DNA of 64,000 bases, from positions 388,134 through 452,133 of the forward strand of contig CATQHQ010000001.1 of the NCBI GenBank assembly GCA_958296005.1, read 5' to 3'. Both the position numbers and the translations under genes were made by a program. Below the pieces are notes generated by a model, which was not told the origin of the DNA, made no database searches, and saw only the letters and a program-made list of their open reading frames with translations. This DNA is from Longimicrobiales bacterium (GTDB lineage Bacteria > Gemmatimonadota > Gemmatimonadetes > Longimicrobiales > Gaopeijiaceae). How positions within the stretch are numbered: position 1 is the stretch's first letter; every line of letters starts with the position of its first letter. Positions 18,340 through 27,499 of this stretch are shown here, piece after piece.

Positions 18340-20139
18340 ATGTGGACAGGTGACCCCCGGCGTGCGCTCTACCTTGCGCTGACGCTCCTGCCGGCAACCC
18401 TACTGCCTTGCGGCGCCCTCGCCCACCAGAGCTCGTCGCCTTGGTCGGCCCCCTCGTCCTGGACAGAGCGCACGCTGGCCTCGCTCACCGTCCGGGAGAA
18501 GGCGGGACAGCTGATCATGCCTTGGCTGATGGGCGACTTCGTGGCGGAGGGCGACGAAGGCGACCTGGAGACCCTGGAGTGGGTGGAGGAGCTGGGCGTC
18601 GGGGGCCTAGTCATGTCGATCGGATCGCCCACGGAGGTCGCGGCCAAGCTGAACCACTTGCAGAGCCGCTCCCGGCTCCCCCTCCTGGTCGCGGCGGACC
18701 TGGAGACCGGGGCGGGGTACCGGCTGCGGGGCGCGATGTACATGCCGGGGGCGACGGAGCTCGGGGGCGCCACCGACTTTCCTTCGCTCATGGCCGTCGG
18801 GGCGGCGGGAGAGACGGACCTAGCCTACGAGATGGGGCGGATCACGGCCGTCGAAGCCCGGGCGGTCGGGATTCACGTTCCCTTCGCGCCTGTGCTGGAC
18901 GTCAACGTCAACCCGGAGAACCCGATCATCAACGTGCGCTCCTTCGGCGCGGAGCCCGGGCGCGTGGCGGAGTTGGGGACGGCTTTCGTGCTCGGAGTGC
19001 AGGAGCACGGCGCCCTCGCCGTCGGCAAGCACTTCCCAGGCCATGGCGACACCGACGTGGACTCCCACCTGGAGCTGCCGATGGTCCACCACGACCGAGC
19101 GCGGTTGGACTCGGTGGAGCTTCGCCCCTTCCGTGCCGCCGTCGGCGCAGGAATGGCGGGCGTGATGACGGCGCACATCTCGCTGCCGTCCGTCACCGGA
19201 AGCCTGGCGCCGTCCACCCTGTCGCGCCCGGTGTTGACCGGCCTATTGCGCGAGGAGATGGGCTTTCGCGGACTCGTCTTTACCGATGCGATGGAGATGC
19301 GGGCGATCACCCGGGGCTGGCGCGGGGCAGAGGCGACGCTTCAGGCGCTGGAGGCCGGGGCGGACGTAATCCTCATGCCGCCGTCGCCAGCGGATGCGAT
19401 CGATGCGGTGGCGAACGCCGTCGAGTCGGGCCGGATCACGGAGGCGCGCTTGGACGAGTCGGTGCGGCGGATCCTCCGGGCCAAGGAGGCGCTGGGGCTG
19501 GACGTCGCACGCTTGGTGCCGATCGACGGGGTGCGCAAGTCCGTAGGTGTGCCCGCCCACGCGGAGGCTGCGGCCGAGGTCGCCCGACGGTCGATCACGG
19601 TCCTCAAGAACGGGCGCAACTTGCTACCCCTTGTCGGGACCCGGCGCGCCCGCGTGATGTCCGTCACGTACCGGATGGAGTCCGACTTGCTGTCCGGCCG
19701 CTACTTCAACCGACGGCTCCGGGAAACTTACTCCAGGCTGGTCGCCGAATCCGTGCACAGCGGCACTCCCGCCGACGTGTACGAGTCCTTGGTGCGCAGG
19801 GCACGGCGCCAGGCGCTGGTGGTCGTGAGTCTCTACGTGAGCGCGATCGCCTCTGAGAACGACGCTGCCTTGCCCGAAGAGGCGACGGAGTTCATCGACT
19901 GGCTGGCGGGCAGCGGCGTGCCCCACGTCGTGGTGTCGTTCGGCAACCCCTACCTGATCTCCGAGTTTCCCGACGTGCGCGCCTCCATACTGGCGTGGAG
20001 CCGATCCGAGGCCAGTCAGACCGCTGCCGCAGGGGCGCTGTTCGGGGACTTTGTCGTCTCCGGCCGGACGCCGACGCCGATCCCGCCGCTGTACGAGGTC
20101 GGCGACGGGATCACGCTGCCCGCCAAGTCGTCGCGCTAG
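18340..20139 (+). CDS. Family 3 glycoside hydrolase, NagZ-like beta-N-acetylhexosaminidase, secreted
   Basis: Predicted to cleave terminal beta-N-acetylglucosamine from murein or chitin fragments. The NagZ signature KHFPGHGDTDVDSH lies near residue 230 and the nucleophile Asp is in FTDAMEM near residue 315. An N-terminal hydrophobic signal (about residues 9-29) suggests export, unlike cytoplasmic E. coli NagZ. At 599 residues it is longer than E. coli NagZ (about 340) because a C-terminal Rossmann-like GH3_C domain is present, as in secreted Gram-positive and Bacteroidota relatives. ATG 18340 was chosen because the signal peptide follows directly. Confidence 0.9.
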   Translation: MWTGDPRRALYLALTLLPATLLPCGALAHQSSSPWSAPSSWTERTLASLTVREKAGQLIMPWLMGDFVAEGDEGDLETLEWVEELGVGGLVMSIGSPTEVAAKLNHLQSRSRLPLLVAADLETGAGYRLRGAMYMPGATELGGATDFPSLMAVGAAGETDLAYEMGRITAVEARAVGIHVPFAPVLDVNVNPENPIINVRSFGAEPGRVAELGTAFVLGVQEHGALAVGKHFPGHGDTDVDSHLELPMVHHDRARLDSVELRPFRAAVGAGMAGVMTAHISLPSVTGSLAPSTLSRPVLTGLLREEMGFRGLVFTDAMEMRAITRGWRGAEATLQALEAGADVILMPPSPADAIDAVANAVESGRITEARLDESVRRILRAKEALGLDVARLVPIDGVRKSVGVPAHAEAAAEVARRSITVLKNGRNLLPLVGTRRARVMSVTYRMESDLLSGRYFNRRLRETYSRLVAESVHSGTPADVYESLVRRARRQALVVVSLYVSAIASENDAALPEEATEFIDWLAGSGVPHVVVSFGNPYLISEFPDVRASILAWSRSEASQTAAAGALFGDFVVSGRTPTPIPPLYEVGDGITLPAKSSR

Positions 20140-20167
20140 CACGACGCTTCCCGAGCACCTTGTCGTC

Positions 20168-20857
20168 ATGTGTCGCATGCTTTGCGTCGCGAGCCCCGGC
20201 GGGTTCCAGATCGAGGAGCACGTCGCGGCCCTTGCGGCGATCGCGGAGCACAGCGTCGAGTACCAAGGGCACGGCTGGGGGTGCGCATGGCGGGAAGACG
20301 GGAGATGGCGCTCGTACCACAGCATTCAGCCGGTCTGGGAGGACCTGCACCGTCCCGTCGGGCGATCGACCCTGCTGGTTGCACACGCCCGCAGCGCGTT
20401 TCGCGACGAAGGAATTCGGATAGAGAACAACATGCCCTTCCGGCAAGGGGAGCAGGTCTTTGCCTTCAATGGCGAGCTGCGGGGAGTTCGCATCCGAGAG
20501 GAGGGCCGGATCGGCGCCGAGAAGATCTTCAACTTCATGCGGCGGTTCCACCGGGGCGACTTGCGCGTCGCGCTCGAGCGTGCAACTGGAGCGATCGAGA
20601 GGCGGACGCAGTACGTTCGCGCCATGAACATCGTGGTGGCGGAGCCGTCGCAAGTGTGCGTCGCCAGCCGGTTCAACGAGTCGCCGGAGTACTTTCAGAT
20701 GCAACGATGCACGGTGGGCGACGTGCGAACGGCGGACGGGATCCAGATCGTCTGCTCGGAGCGTTACCCGGCACGCTTCTTGCGCCGGTCCGTGTTGTGG
20801 AAGCCCGTGCCCAACGGGGTGGTCTGCGGGTGGGACGTGCGCGCCGGTCGCGCGTGA
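20168..20857 (+). CDS. Class II (Ntn-type) glutamine amidotransferase, YafJ-like
   Basis: An N-terminal nucleophile amidotransferase of 229 residues. ATG 20168 places the catalytic Cys at position 2 (MCRMLCV), as this family requires after Met removal, which fixes the start against longer in-frame ORFs. Further family features are HARSAF and the FAFNGEL segment holding the oxyanion-hole Asn-Gly. No synthetase domain is fused, so the ammonia acceptor or alternative amide substrate is unknown. It is convergent with the beta-barrel gene, 13 bases away. Confidence 0.88.
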   Translation: MCRMLCVASPGGFQIEEHVAALAAIAEHSVEYQGHGWGCAWREDGRWRSYHSIQPVWEDLHRPVGRSTLLVAHARSAFRDEGIRIENNMPFRQGEQVFAFNGELRGVRIREEGRIGAEKIFNFMRRFHRGDLRVALERATGAIERRTQYVRAMNIVVAEPSQVCVASRFNESPEYFQMQRCTVGDVRTADGIQIVCSERYPARFLRRSVLWKPVPNGVVCGWDVRAGRA

Positions 20858-20870
20858 GCGTGAGGGCTCG

Positions 20871-22031
20871 CTAAGGTCGGCGCCCCCAGGGCGTGGCGCT
20901 CATCGAGAAGCTTACGCCGAAGTTTCTGTAGTAGGCCCCGCTGATGTTGGTCTCGGCCTTCTTCCAGTAGACCCGGACCGTGGCGAAGATCGGACCTAGC
21001 GTACGGACTAGTCCGGCCTCTATGCGTGTGAGGTCGTCCACTTCCTCGCCGGGAACCAAGTACTGGCCCGGGATCAGATAGGACTTCCTCGTGACGTTGA
21101 GGTCCAGCAACAGGTCCGTCGCCGGCCCCAGGCTCTTGACCAGCGAGCTCTCGAAGCCGACTAGGTTGTACTCGACCCGTCGCGAGTTGGAGCGGTTGAA
21201 GGTTCCGCCTATGCTGGCCTCTGCCTGAAGGCCCCGAGTCACGTACCTGTTCAAGGCCCAAGCGACCCCGACCCGGCCTGCCTTGTCCCGCCGGCGGATG
21301 CTCAGCCCCTTGCGGGGGTAGCTGTGATACCTGAAGGCGCCAAACGCCCTAAGCGTGCTGTACTCCGATCCCAGAAAGCGGGTGAGGCCCAACGTCGCCT
21401 CGCCCGAGGATCGATCCAGCAAGTCGAGTTGCGGCAAGACTCTCGGCGCGGCGTAGTCGCGGCTCTCAAACGTTCCCCGGACGTCGAACTCGTGCAGCAA
21501 CCCGTCGAACGGCAAGTCTCTCGTGTACAGCACCGACGCGACGAAGCTGTTGTAGCCCGGTTGCAGGTACAACGGCATAGGCGGCCGATCGGCCACCCCT
21601 CGTGCAATCGCCTGCCCTCCTGCGCTGACGAGACCGCCCCACAGCCTCTGGCGGTACGTCGCCGCTACGTCTCCGTGGTACTCCCGCGGCGCGTAGTTCC
21701 GCAGCTCGAAGCCGCCTGTGGCGTACTGTCGAAGGCCCCCGTCGAAGTCGATGCGGACCTCTCGATTCACTCCCCGGAAGCGGACAACGCCCTCCAGCTG
21801 GAAGAAGCCCGTCCCAGCAAAGGCCCTCTCGGTGGGGTCGGTCCAGACTACCGCGACCGACGACAGGTTGCCCCAGTACCCCCCTGCCGACAAGCCGGCT
21901 CGAACCGTCACGTCCTCAAGGGATACTTGGGTGCCCGCCGATTCGGCGGTCTCCTGGGCGTACGTCGGTCCTGCTCCCGCACCGAGAGCCGCCAGAGCTG
22001 CTGCGCATAGGAAGCGGGCCTGCGTCCTCAT
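20871..22031 (-). CDS. Predicted outer-membrane beta-barrel protein
   Basis: A 386-residue protein with a clear signal peptide (residues 1-25, ending TYAQ). The mature part is made of alternating polar/hydrophobic stretches with frequent Tyr/Phe/Gly, for example FEVRGTFESRDYA-type and LFATVRVYWKK-type strands, as expected of an outer-membrane barrel. I do not recognise a named family. It is the last gene of a five-gene operon with a lipoprotein, two-component pair and coiled-coil protein, overlapping the coiled-coil gene by 4 bases. A role in envelope sensing, secretion or export is inferred from context only. Confidence 0.65.
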   Translation of the reverse strand: MRTQARFLCAAALAALGAGAGPTYAQETAESAGTQVSLEDVTVRAGLSAGGYWGNLSSVAVVWTDPTERAFAGTGFFQLEGVVRFRGVNREVRIDFDGGLRQYATGGFELRNYAPREYHGDVAATYRQRLWGGLVSAGGQAIARGVADRPPMPLYLQPGYNSFVASVLYTRDLPFDGLLHEFDVRGTFESRDYAAPRVLPQLDLLDRSSGEATLGLTRFLGSEYSTLRAFGAFRYHSYPRKGLSIRRRDKAGRVGVAWALNRYVTRGLQAEASIGGTFNRSNSRRVEYNLVGFESSLVKSLGPATDLLLDLNVTRKSYLIPGQYLVPGEEVDDLTRIEAGLVRTLGPIFATVRVYWKKAETNISGAYYRNFGVSFSMSATPWGRRP

Positions 22032-22930
22032 CCTGCACCTCCTAGTAGGCTCCTGAACTCCGTGGCCCTTTCCTTCAACTCCGTGATTCGCTTTTGCACC
22101 TCGCTTCTCAAACGCTCCAGGTTTTCGATTCGTACCTCTATCGGCAGCTCTCGTTCCCCGCCGACGCCTTCCGACACTTGGTCCTCGACGGGATCGTTGC
22201 GACCGAACGCCTCCTGCTCGGCCCGGTAAGCCGCCAGCCTCCGCCCCCGGGCCTGCTGGTTCTCGAGCACCTCGATCTCTCCGTTGAGGGCCTTGATCTC
22301 GTCGTCAAGCTTGCTTGCCTCGCCCTCCAGGAACTCGGCCTTTCCTCTGATCTGCTCGGGGGTGTCTCCCGGGCGGATGCGGATCGCAGGGAAGGGCGGC
22401 AACTCCTGAATGCCGCACGGCCCCGAGTCCGGCAAGATGCCCAGGTCTCGCCCGCGCTTGCCCATCTCGATCTCTACCTCGCCCAGGTGCGCATTCATGT
22501 TCACGTAGTCGATCGGGATCGAGTCTTCCAGGGCATCCAGCATCTCCAACCGAACATCGATGAACTGAATCAAGCTGTTGCCGGCTTGGCACCACTGGGT
22601 CTTTGCCGCAAGAACTGCCCGCGTTGCCGCCGACAGCTCGGCCGACAGCTCGTTCGCTGTTGCCACCAAGTTGCCCCGCTCTCGCCCGCCGGTTCCCGAC
22701 TCGCGCGAATCGTCCAGGCGGCCGAGGGTGGCGGCCCATCTGTCGTCCAACTCGGTCTTGTGCGCGTACGCCTGCACGTATTCGACCCTGGCGGAGTCGT
22801 ACTGCTCTCTCTTTTCGTCATAAAGGTCCTGCGGCGAAGAGTTTTGCTGCAAACGACCGTTCTGGCTGCTCGCGGCAAACGGAGCTGCGGCGATCGCTCC
22901 GGCCAGCAACGCCACCGCCGACGGACTCAT
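22028..22930 (-). CDS. Exported coiled-coil protein of unknown function
   Basis: A 300-residue protein with a signal peptide (about 1-22, ending ASSQ). Almost all of the rest is predicted helix with heptad-like patterns: residues 35-120 and especially about 205-295, where Glu/Leu/Arg-rich repeats run to the C-terminus. No enzymatic motif is visible. It overlaps the response-regulator gene upstream and the beta-barrel gene downstream by 4 bases each, so it is probably made with them and could bridge periplasm and outer membrane. The family is not recognised. Confidence 0.7.
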   Translation of the reverse strand: MSPSAVALLAGAIAAAPFAASSQNGRLQQNSSPQDLYDEKREQYDSARVEYVQAYAHKTELDDRWAATLGRLDDSRESGTGGRERGNLVATANELSAELSAATRAVLAAKTQWCQAGNSLIQFIDVRLEMLDALEDSIPIDYVNMNAHLGEVEIEMGKRGRDLGILPDSGPCGIQELPPFPAIRIRPGDTPEQIRGKAEFLEGEASKLDDEIKALNGEIEVLENQQARGRRLAAYRAEQEAFGRNDPVEDQVSEGVGGERELPIEVRIENLERLRSEVQKRITELKERATEFRSLLGGAG

Positions 22931-24339
22931 TGGACTCCGTACTTCTTCAACTTCGCGTAGAACGTACTCTTGTTCAGCCCCAGCAACCGTGCGGCCTCCG
23001 CCTTTACGCCGCCGGTCCGCTCCAGCGCCTGACGGATCAGCTTCTCCTCCATCCCGTCCACGGCCTTGTCCAGGTTTACTCCCTCGCCGGGCAACCCTGC
23101 GGACGCCGCCTTGCCCGCGCCGGCGCCCAGGTTGGGCAGGAACGGCAAGTCGTCTTCCAACAGCGCGTTGCCCTCGGCGAGTACCAACGCTTGCTCGATC
23201 ACGTTCTCCAGCTCCCGAACGTTCCCGGGCCAGTCGTAGGCCACCAAGCGCTTCATCGCCGCAGGGTCCACGCCCTTCGCCTGGGAACGCGTCCGGGGTT
23301 GAAGCTTCTGGACGAAGTGGTCGACCAGCAGCGGGATGTCGTCCTTGCGCTCCCGAAGGGGAGGCACCGTTACGGGCACCACGTGCAAGCGGTAGTAGAG
23401 GTCGTCGCGGAAGTCGTCGCCGGAGAGCAGCTCGTCGGCGGGAGTGTTGGTGGCGGCTACGATCCGTACGTCCACCGAGATCGTCTTCTCCCCGCCCACG
23501 CGCTCCAGTTCCCGCTCCTGAAGAACTCGGAGGAGGCGAACCTGGGTGGCCGTCGTGATCGTGGATATCTCGTCCAGGAAGAGGGTCCCGCCGTTGGCGA
23601 GCTCGAAGCGACCGCGGCGCTGGCGCTCAGCGCCGGTGAAGGCGCCTCGTTCGTGTCCGAAGAGCTCCGAGTCCAGGACGCCCTCGGCCAGCGCCCCGCA
23701 GTTCACTCGGACGAACGGCCCCCGGTGACGAGGCGAGCGGGCATGAATTCCCCGGGCAACCAACTCCTTCCCGGTCCCCGACTCGCCGTAGACCATCACC
23801 GTCGAGTCGGACCGGGCCACCCGCTCGACGAACCGCTGGATGCGTCGCATCCCACGAGATTCGCCGACCATCTCCCCGTAGGGCGTGCCTCCGTCTTCCG
23901 CCTCGCTGCGCAGGTACGTGTTCTCCACCCGCAGCGCCATGTTCTCCTGCTGGAGCCGCAGCCGCTCCTCTCGTTCTCGGAGGATGCGATCCACCTTGAT
24001 GGCGAACTCTTCCGACCGAAACGGCTTCGTAATGAAGTCGCAAGCACCCATCTTCATCGCCCGCACGGCCGTCTCGATGTTGCCGTGGGCGGTGATTACA
24101 AGCACTTCGGTGTCGGGAGAGGACTTCTTGACTTGCTTCAGCACCTCCATCCCGTCCACTCGCGCCATCTTCAGATCGGTGATGATCAGGTCCGCCCCGC
24201 GCTCGTCGAGGAGCCGCAGACCCTCCTGCCCTCCCTCTGCGGACATCGTCGCGTGGCCCCGTCGCCGGATCAGAAGTTCGAGACCGGCACGCATGGAATC
24301 GTGGTCGTCGATGATCAGAACCTGCTTCAGGGCGCTCAT
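22927..24339 (-). CDS. NtrC-family sigma-54 response regulator
   Basis: A three-domain activator of RNA polymerase with sigma-54. The receiver domain (1-120) has the phospho-acceptor Asp55 (IITDLKM). The AAA+ domain carries Walker A GESGTGKE at about 185-192 and the sigma-54 contact loop GAFTGA at about 232-237. The C-terminal Fis-type helix-turn-helix (about 430-470) binds DNA. It overlaps the kinase gene by 4 bases, the usual arrangement for a cognate pair. Target promoters would carry -24/-12 elements, but I could not identify one convincingly in the window. Confidence 0.95.
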   Translation of the reverse strand: MSALKQVLIIDDHDSMRAGLELLIRRRGHATMSAEGGQEGLRLLDERGADLIITDLKMARVDGMEVLKQVKKSSPDTEVLVITAHGNIETAVRAMKMGACDFITKPFRSEEFAIKVDRILREREERLRLQQENMALRVENTYLRSEAEDGGTPYGEMVGESRGMRRIQRFVERVARSDSTVMVYGESGTGKELVARGIHARSPRHRGPFVRVNCGALAEGVLDSELFGHERGAFTGAERQRRGRFELANGGTLFLDEISTITTATQVRLLRVLQERELERVGGEKTISVDVRIVAATNTPADELLSGDDFRDDLYYRLHVVPVTVPPLRERKDDIPLLVDHFVQKLQPRTRSQAKGVDPAAMKRLVAYDWPGNVRELENVIEQALVLAEGNALLEDDLPFLPNLGAGAGKAASAGLPGEGVNLDKAVDGMEEKLIRQALERTGGVKAEAARLLGLNKSTFYAKLKKYGVQ

Positions 24340-25853
24340 CGCTTCCCGTCCCGTTGAAGGGCCTCCTCCTCGGCCGCCTCGCTAACGGGCAGGTTCTCCA
24401 GGCCCCGCAAGTACACGTGGAACTCGGCGCCCGCGCCGCGCTCGCCGTCCGCGTCCGGTGGACGAACCAGCTCCACCCTGCCCCGACTCGTCTCGGCGAT
24501 CTCCTTGACGATCGCCAGCCCGAGCCCCGCACCCTTTTCCTTGTCGCTCACAAAGGGCTCGAATACCCTGTCCTGAAGTTCAGGGGCGACGCCGGGCCCG
24601 TCGTCTCGAACCACAATTCGCACTTCTCCATTGACCATCGCGCTCTCCACCCAGACAGTCTGGCCCGCGTCGGACGCATTGCGCACCAAGTTCAGCACCA
24701 GACGCTTCACATGGGTTGGGTCGGCAACGGCAAGGAGGGGCCGCGGAGGAACGTCCAGGTGCAGCCGGCCGCCCTTCTTGGCCATCTCGGCCTCGGCCAG
24801 AGCCGTCGCTTCGGAAACCGGCCGACGCACGTCGTGGATCTTCGGCTTCGGCGGGGCTGGCTGGCCGAAGCCGAGGAACTCCTCGATGATCGCGTTGAGA
24901 CCCAGAACCTCGTTCCTGATCTTGCCCAGTATCTGTCGGCGTTCCTCGGGGTCTGCGGCATCCTGCGCCGCCGACGCAAAGAGCTCGAGACCCCCCAGCG
25001 GGTTGCGGATTTCGTGGGCGACCCGAGAGAGCATGAGCCGCAGCTGCTCGTCCCGCCGCCGAATTCCGGCCCTCATCCGCTCCATCGCTCGCGCCAGCCG
25101 GTTGATCTCGTCGTCCCCCGTCACCGTCACCGGCTCGTCCATCCACCCTCGCTGAATGCGCAACGCCGCTCGACTCAAGTTCTCCAGTCGGGATACGATC
25201 GAGCCCGCGATCTTCCAACCCACCAAACCAGCCAGCAGGCTCATGAGCAGGGAGAGCTCGACGATCCTGAGACGAAGAATCGTCAACGGTTCCTCATAGT
25301 TCGCAGGCATCCGGACAGCTAGGAAGACCTGGTCTTCGGACGTCGCCTCGCCGGCTCCCTGCAGCGCCTGGCGGTTCCGAAGCCGCTGAATCGCCCACCT
25401 GTAGAACTGACCGTTGTCGCCGACGGCGCGGGGCGTGCTGGCCGACCCGTGTTCGTATGCATGCTCGAGTTCGGTCGGATAGGCGTTGACCCACGGCAAC
25501 GGGTCGTGCGGACGGATTTCGGGCCGGTCGGTTACAAGCGCGACGGCGGTCGGCGCCCCGGGCTTCCACGTGAAGAACTGCGCTGCGGCCACATCGCCTT
25601 CGTTGCGGAGGTGGTCGAGTTCGCGTTGCCGCGTCTGCCACAACCCCAAGTCCTCGTAGCCGGGACGGTAGTCCACGATGTCCTCGGCCCAGGTGCCGCT
25701 AGCGATCGACCGCGTCACCTTCTCGTGCTTGTCCTCAATCTCGTTTTCGAGTATCTGTCGCGCCGTCCGCCACGCCAGCCACCCCACGAGCACGCTGATC
25801 AGCACGGCAAAGGTCACGAAGAGAACAGCGAAGCGGTTCCGAAGAGTCAACAT
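24336..25853 (-). CDS. Sensor histidine kinase with periplasmic domain
   Basis: Membrane kinase of 505 residues. TM1 is about 8-28 and TM2 about 195-219, enclosing a 165-residue extracytoplasmic sensor of unknown ligand. A HAMP linker (about 215-270) follows. The HisKA domain has the phosphorylated His280 in VAHEIRNPL. The ATPase domain shows the N box (NLVRNASDA) and G boxes (DDGPGV, GAGLGLAI). It pairs with the overlapping sigma-54 regulator gene. The upstream lipoprotein gene ends 6 bases before it, so all are probably one transcript. Confidence 0.93.
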   Translation of the reverse strand: MLTLRNRFAVLFVTFAVLISVLVGWLAWRTARQILENEIEDKHEKVTRSIASGTWAEDIVDYRPGYEDLGLWQTRQRELDHLRNEGDVAAAQFFTWKPGAPTAVALVTDRPEIRPHDPLPWVNAYPTELEHAYEHGSASTPRAVGDNGQFYRWAIQRLRNRQALQGAGEATSEDQVFLAVRMPANYEEPLTILRLRIVELSLLMSLLAGLVGWKIAGSIVSRLENLSRAALRIQRGWMDEPVTVTGDDEINRLARAMERMRAGIRRRDEQLRLMLSRVAHEIRNPLGGLELFASAAQDAADPEERRQILGKIRNEVLGLNAIIEEFLGFGQPAPPKPKIHDVRRPVSEATALAEAEMAKKGGRLHLDVPPRPLLAVADPTHVKRLVLNLVRNASDAGQTVWVESAMVNGEVRIVVRDDGPGVAPELQDRVFEPFVSDKEKGAGLGLAIVKEIAETSRGRVELVRPPDADGERGAGAEFHVYLRGLENLPVSEAAEEEALQRDGKR

Positions 25854-25859
25854 CTCGTG

Positions 25860-26894
25860 TCAGGGGCCGCCGCAGCGCGACCTCTCGACCTGCAGCTCCG
25901 AGAAGAAGACTGGGGCCGGCGCCCTCGGCGCGACGACGATGTGGAACGGTCGCACCACCTTGTGCACAGGGGCGCAGAAGTCCCCCGGCACCCGCTCTAC
26001 GATCTTGATCTCGGTACCGCGCTCGGTCCCCAAGTACAGCACGCGACGGATCTCCACGGAGTCGCCGGACTCCTCCCGAACTCCGATCGCGCCCACCAGC
26101 ACCATCTCGGTGGCCCAGTCCACCTCCGGTTGCTCGCGGGCCGCCCCGGCGTGGGCCGTCCACGCCGACTCCCAGTCGGGCGGGGGAGCATGACTTCCCG
26201 CGCCGTCGGGCGAGCGGAAGACCTGGGGCTGGTCCAGCTCCAACCCGGTTTCGTCCCCCTTCTCCACGGTGGCGAAGGGCCAGCTGCCCGTGTAGGCGTA
26301 GGTGTCGTCGGTTTCGCCGATCGTCAAGTTGCGCATGATGATCACCGCCTGGATCACGCGGGCCGCCGTGTTGTCCCGCTCGCCTGACCGAACTCGCAAG
26401 GACCTGAGGGTGCCCGCCGCGCACCGTGACCAGGTCGCGTGCTCGCCCCGGTTGCCGTCCCGGATCACAAACGTTACCTGACTCTCGGTGACGCCGCACT
26501 CCGGCTCGGGTTCAGCGGAATCGAGGCCGTCGACGTTGAAGAGTCGCCAGCCCACGGCCGTGTTGACCCCGTTGATGAAGGACGCGTACGACGAAGCGAA
26601 GAGCTCGGGGACCCCTGGGTTCGGCGTCGTCGTATCGTCCCCCGGCAACCCCCGATACCCGATCTCCTCAAAGAGCTGCCACGCGCCGCTGGACTCCCAC
26701 GTCAGACGCTGTCGTTGCCCCCCAACCGCGCCGTGCAGAGGCGTGGCGATCCGCACCTCGACCTGCCCGACCTGTCCGAAGTGCAACGTCCCCGGGTCCA
26801 CCGTCCCGTTGCAGGCCCACAGCAAGGCGATCCCGGCGGAGGCGAGCGCCTGTCGCGCCGTCGCCCTCAACCCTGTCCCCAAGTATCTTTCCAT
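25860..26894 (-). CDS. Predicted lipoprotein of unknown function (344 aa)
   Basis: First gene of the two-component/envelope operon. Start ATG 26894 is supported by a strong GGAGGG-type ribosome-binding site about ten bases upstream and by the signal sequence that follows, ending in a lipobox-like LLWAC. Longer in-frame ORF sequence upstream is only the antisense of pyrE and dnaN. The mature protein is a beta-rich, Cys-containing sequence without a recognised domain. It could be the ligand-binding partner of the kinase or an envelope assembly factor; this is inference from operon position. Confidence 0.7.
   Translation of the reverse strand: MERYLGTGLRATARQALASAGIALLWACNGTVDPGTLHFGQVGQVEVRIATPLHGAVGGQRQRLTWESSGAWQLFEEIGYRGLPGDDTTTPNPGVPELFASSYASFINGVNTAVGWRLFNVDGLDSAEPEPECGVTESQVTFVIRDGNRGEHATWSRCAAGTLRSLRVRSGERDNTAARVIQAVIIMRNLTIGETDDTYAYTGSWPFATVEKGDETGLELDQPQVFRSPDGAGSHAPPPDWESAWTAHAGAAREQPEVDWATEMVLVGAIGVREESGDSVEIRRVLYLGTERGTEIKIVERVPGDFCAPVHKVVRPFHIVVAPRAPAPVFFSELQVERSRCGGP
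26884..26889 (+). promoter_or_regulatory. Possible leaderless-type -10 element for pyrE
   Basis: The hexamer TATCTT ends 9 bases before the pyrE ATG and fits the TANNNT pattern seen at leaderless genes. No Shine-Dalgarno sequence precedes that ATG. The divergent lipoprotein start codon lies only 3 bases away, so pyrE transcription must begin inside or at the edge of the other gene. Confidence 0.35.
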
Positions 26895-26897
26895 GCC

Positions 26898-27479
26898 ATG
26901 GACCCTCCGCCCTCCGACCGTCGAGTTCAGAACCCTCGCCGCCAGCTCCTCCGACTCCTCCGCGAACGGAGCCTGCGGACGGGGGAATTTACCCTCGCCA
27001 GCGGCAAACGTTCGACCTACTACATCGACGCCCGCGCCACGACGATGACAGGCCGTGGTCAAGTTCTCGTTGGCCAAGTCGGTCATCAGACGATCCTGGA
27101 GGCGGGCTGGGAGCCCGAGTTCGTCGGCGGGATGACGCTGGGCGCGGACCCTGTTGCCTACGCCGTTGCCGGACACGCTGCGCGAACCGGCACGTCCCTC
27201 GACGCCTTCACGATCCGCAAGCGTCCCAAGGGGCATGGCAGCGGCGGCCGCATCGAAGGAGGCCTCCGCTCCGGCGCTCGGGTGGTGTTGGTTGACGACA
27301 CGATCACTACCGCAGGCTCTGTTCTCGAAGCGGCGAACGCGGTCGTCGCGCACGGGAGTCGCATCCTTGGCGTGATGGTCTTGGTGGACAGGGAAGAGGG
27401 AGCGAGGCAGCGACTCGCTCGGGCCGGCCACGAACTCCGGGCGATCTTCACCGCCAGGGAGCTTCTCGCGGCTCGCTAG
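26898..27479 (+). CDS. pyrE: Orotate phosphoribosyltransferase
   Basis: Fifth step of pyrimidine synthesis: orotate plus PRPP gives OMP. The PRPP-binding loop is visible in VVLVDDTITTAGS near residues 136-148, and the N-terminal GEFTLASGKRSTYYIDAR stretch is diagnostic of OPRTases. The length of 193 residues is normal. ATG 26898 is adopted although it lacks an RBS, because it fits the family N-terminus. It is divergent from the lipoprotein gene (3 bases between start codons) and convergent with dnaN. No other pyr genes are adjacent. Confidence 0.93.
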   Translation: MDPPPSDRRVQNPRRQLLRLLRERSLRTGEFTLASGKRSTYYIDARATTMTGRGQVLVGQVGHQTILEAGWEPEFVGGMTLGADPVAYAVAGHAARTGTSLDAFTIRKRPKGHGSGGRIEGGLRSGARVVLVDDTITTAGSVLEAANAVVAHGSRILGVMVLVDREEGARQRLARAGHELRAIFTARELLAAR

Positions 27480-27499
27480 CTCCAGGGCGTGCTCCCCGT

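Noticed and set aside
25555-25575. A third parS-like site with a CACGTG core inside the kinase gene
   Set aside because: It differs from the consensus at about five of sixteen positions and lies within coding sequence.
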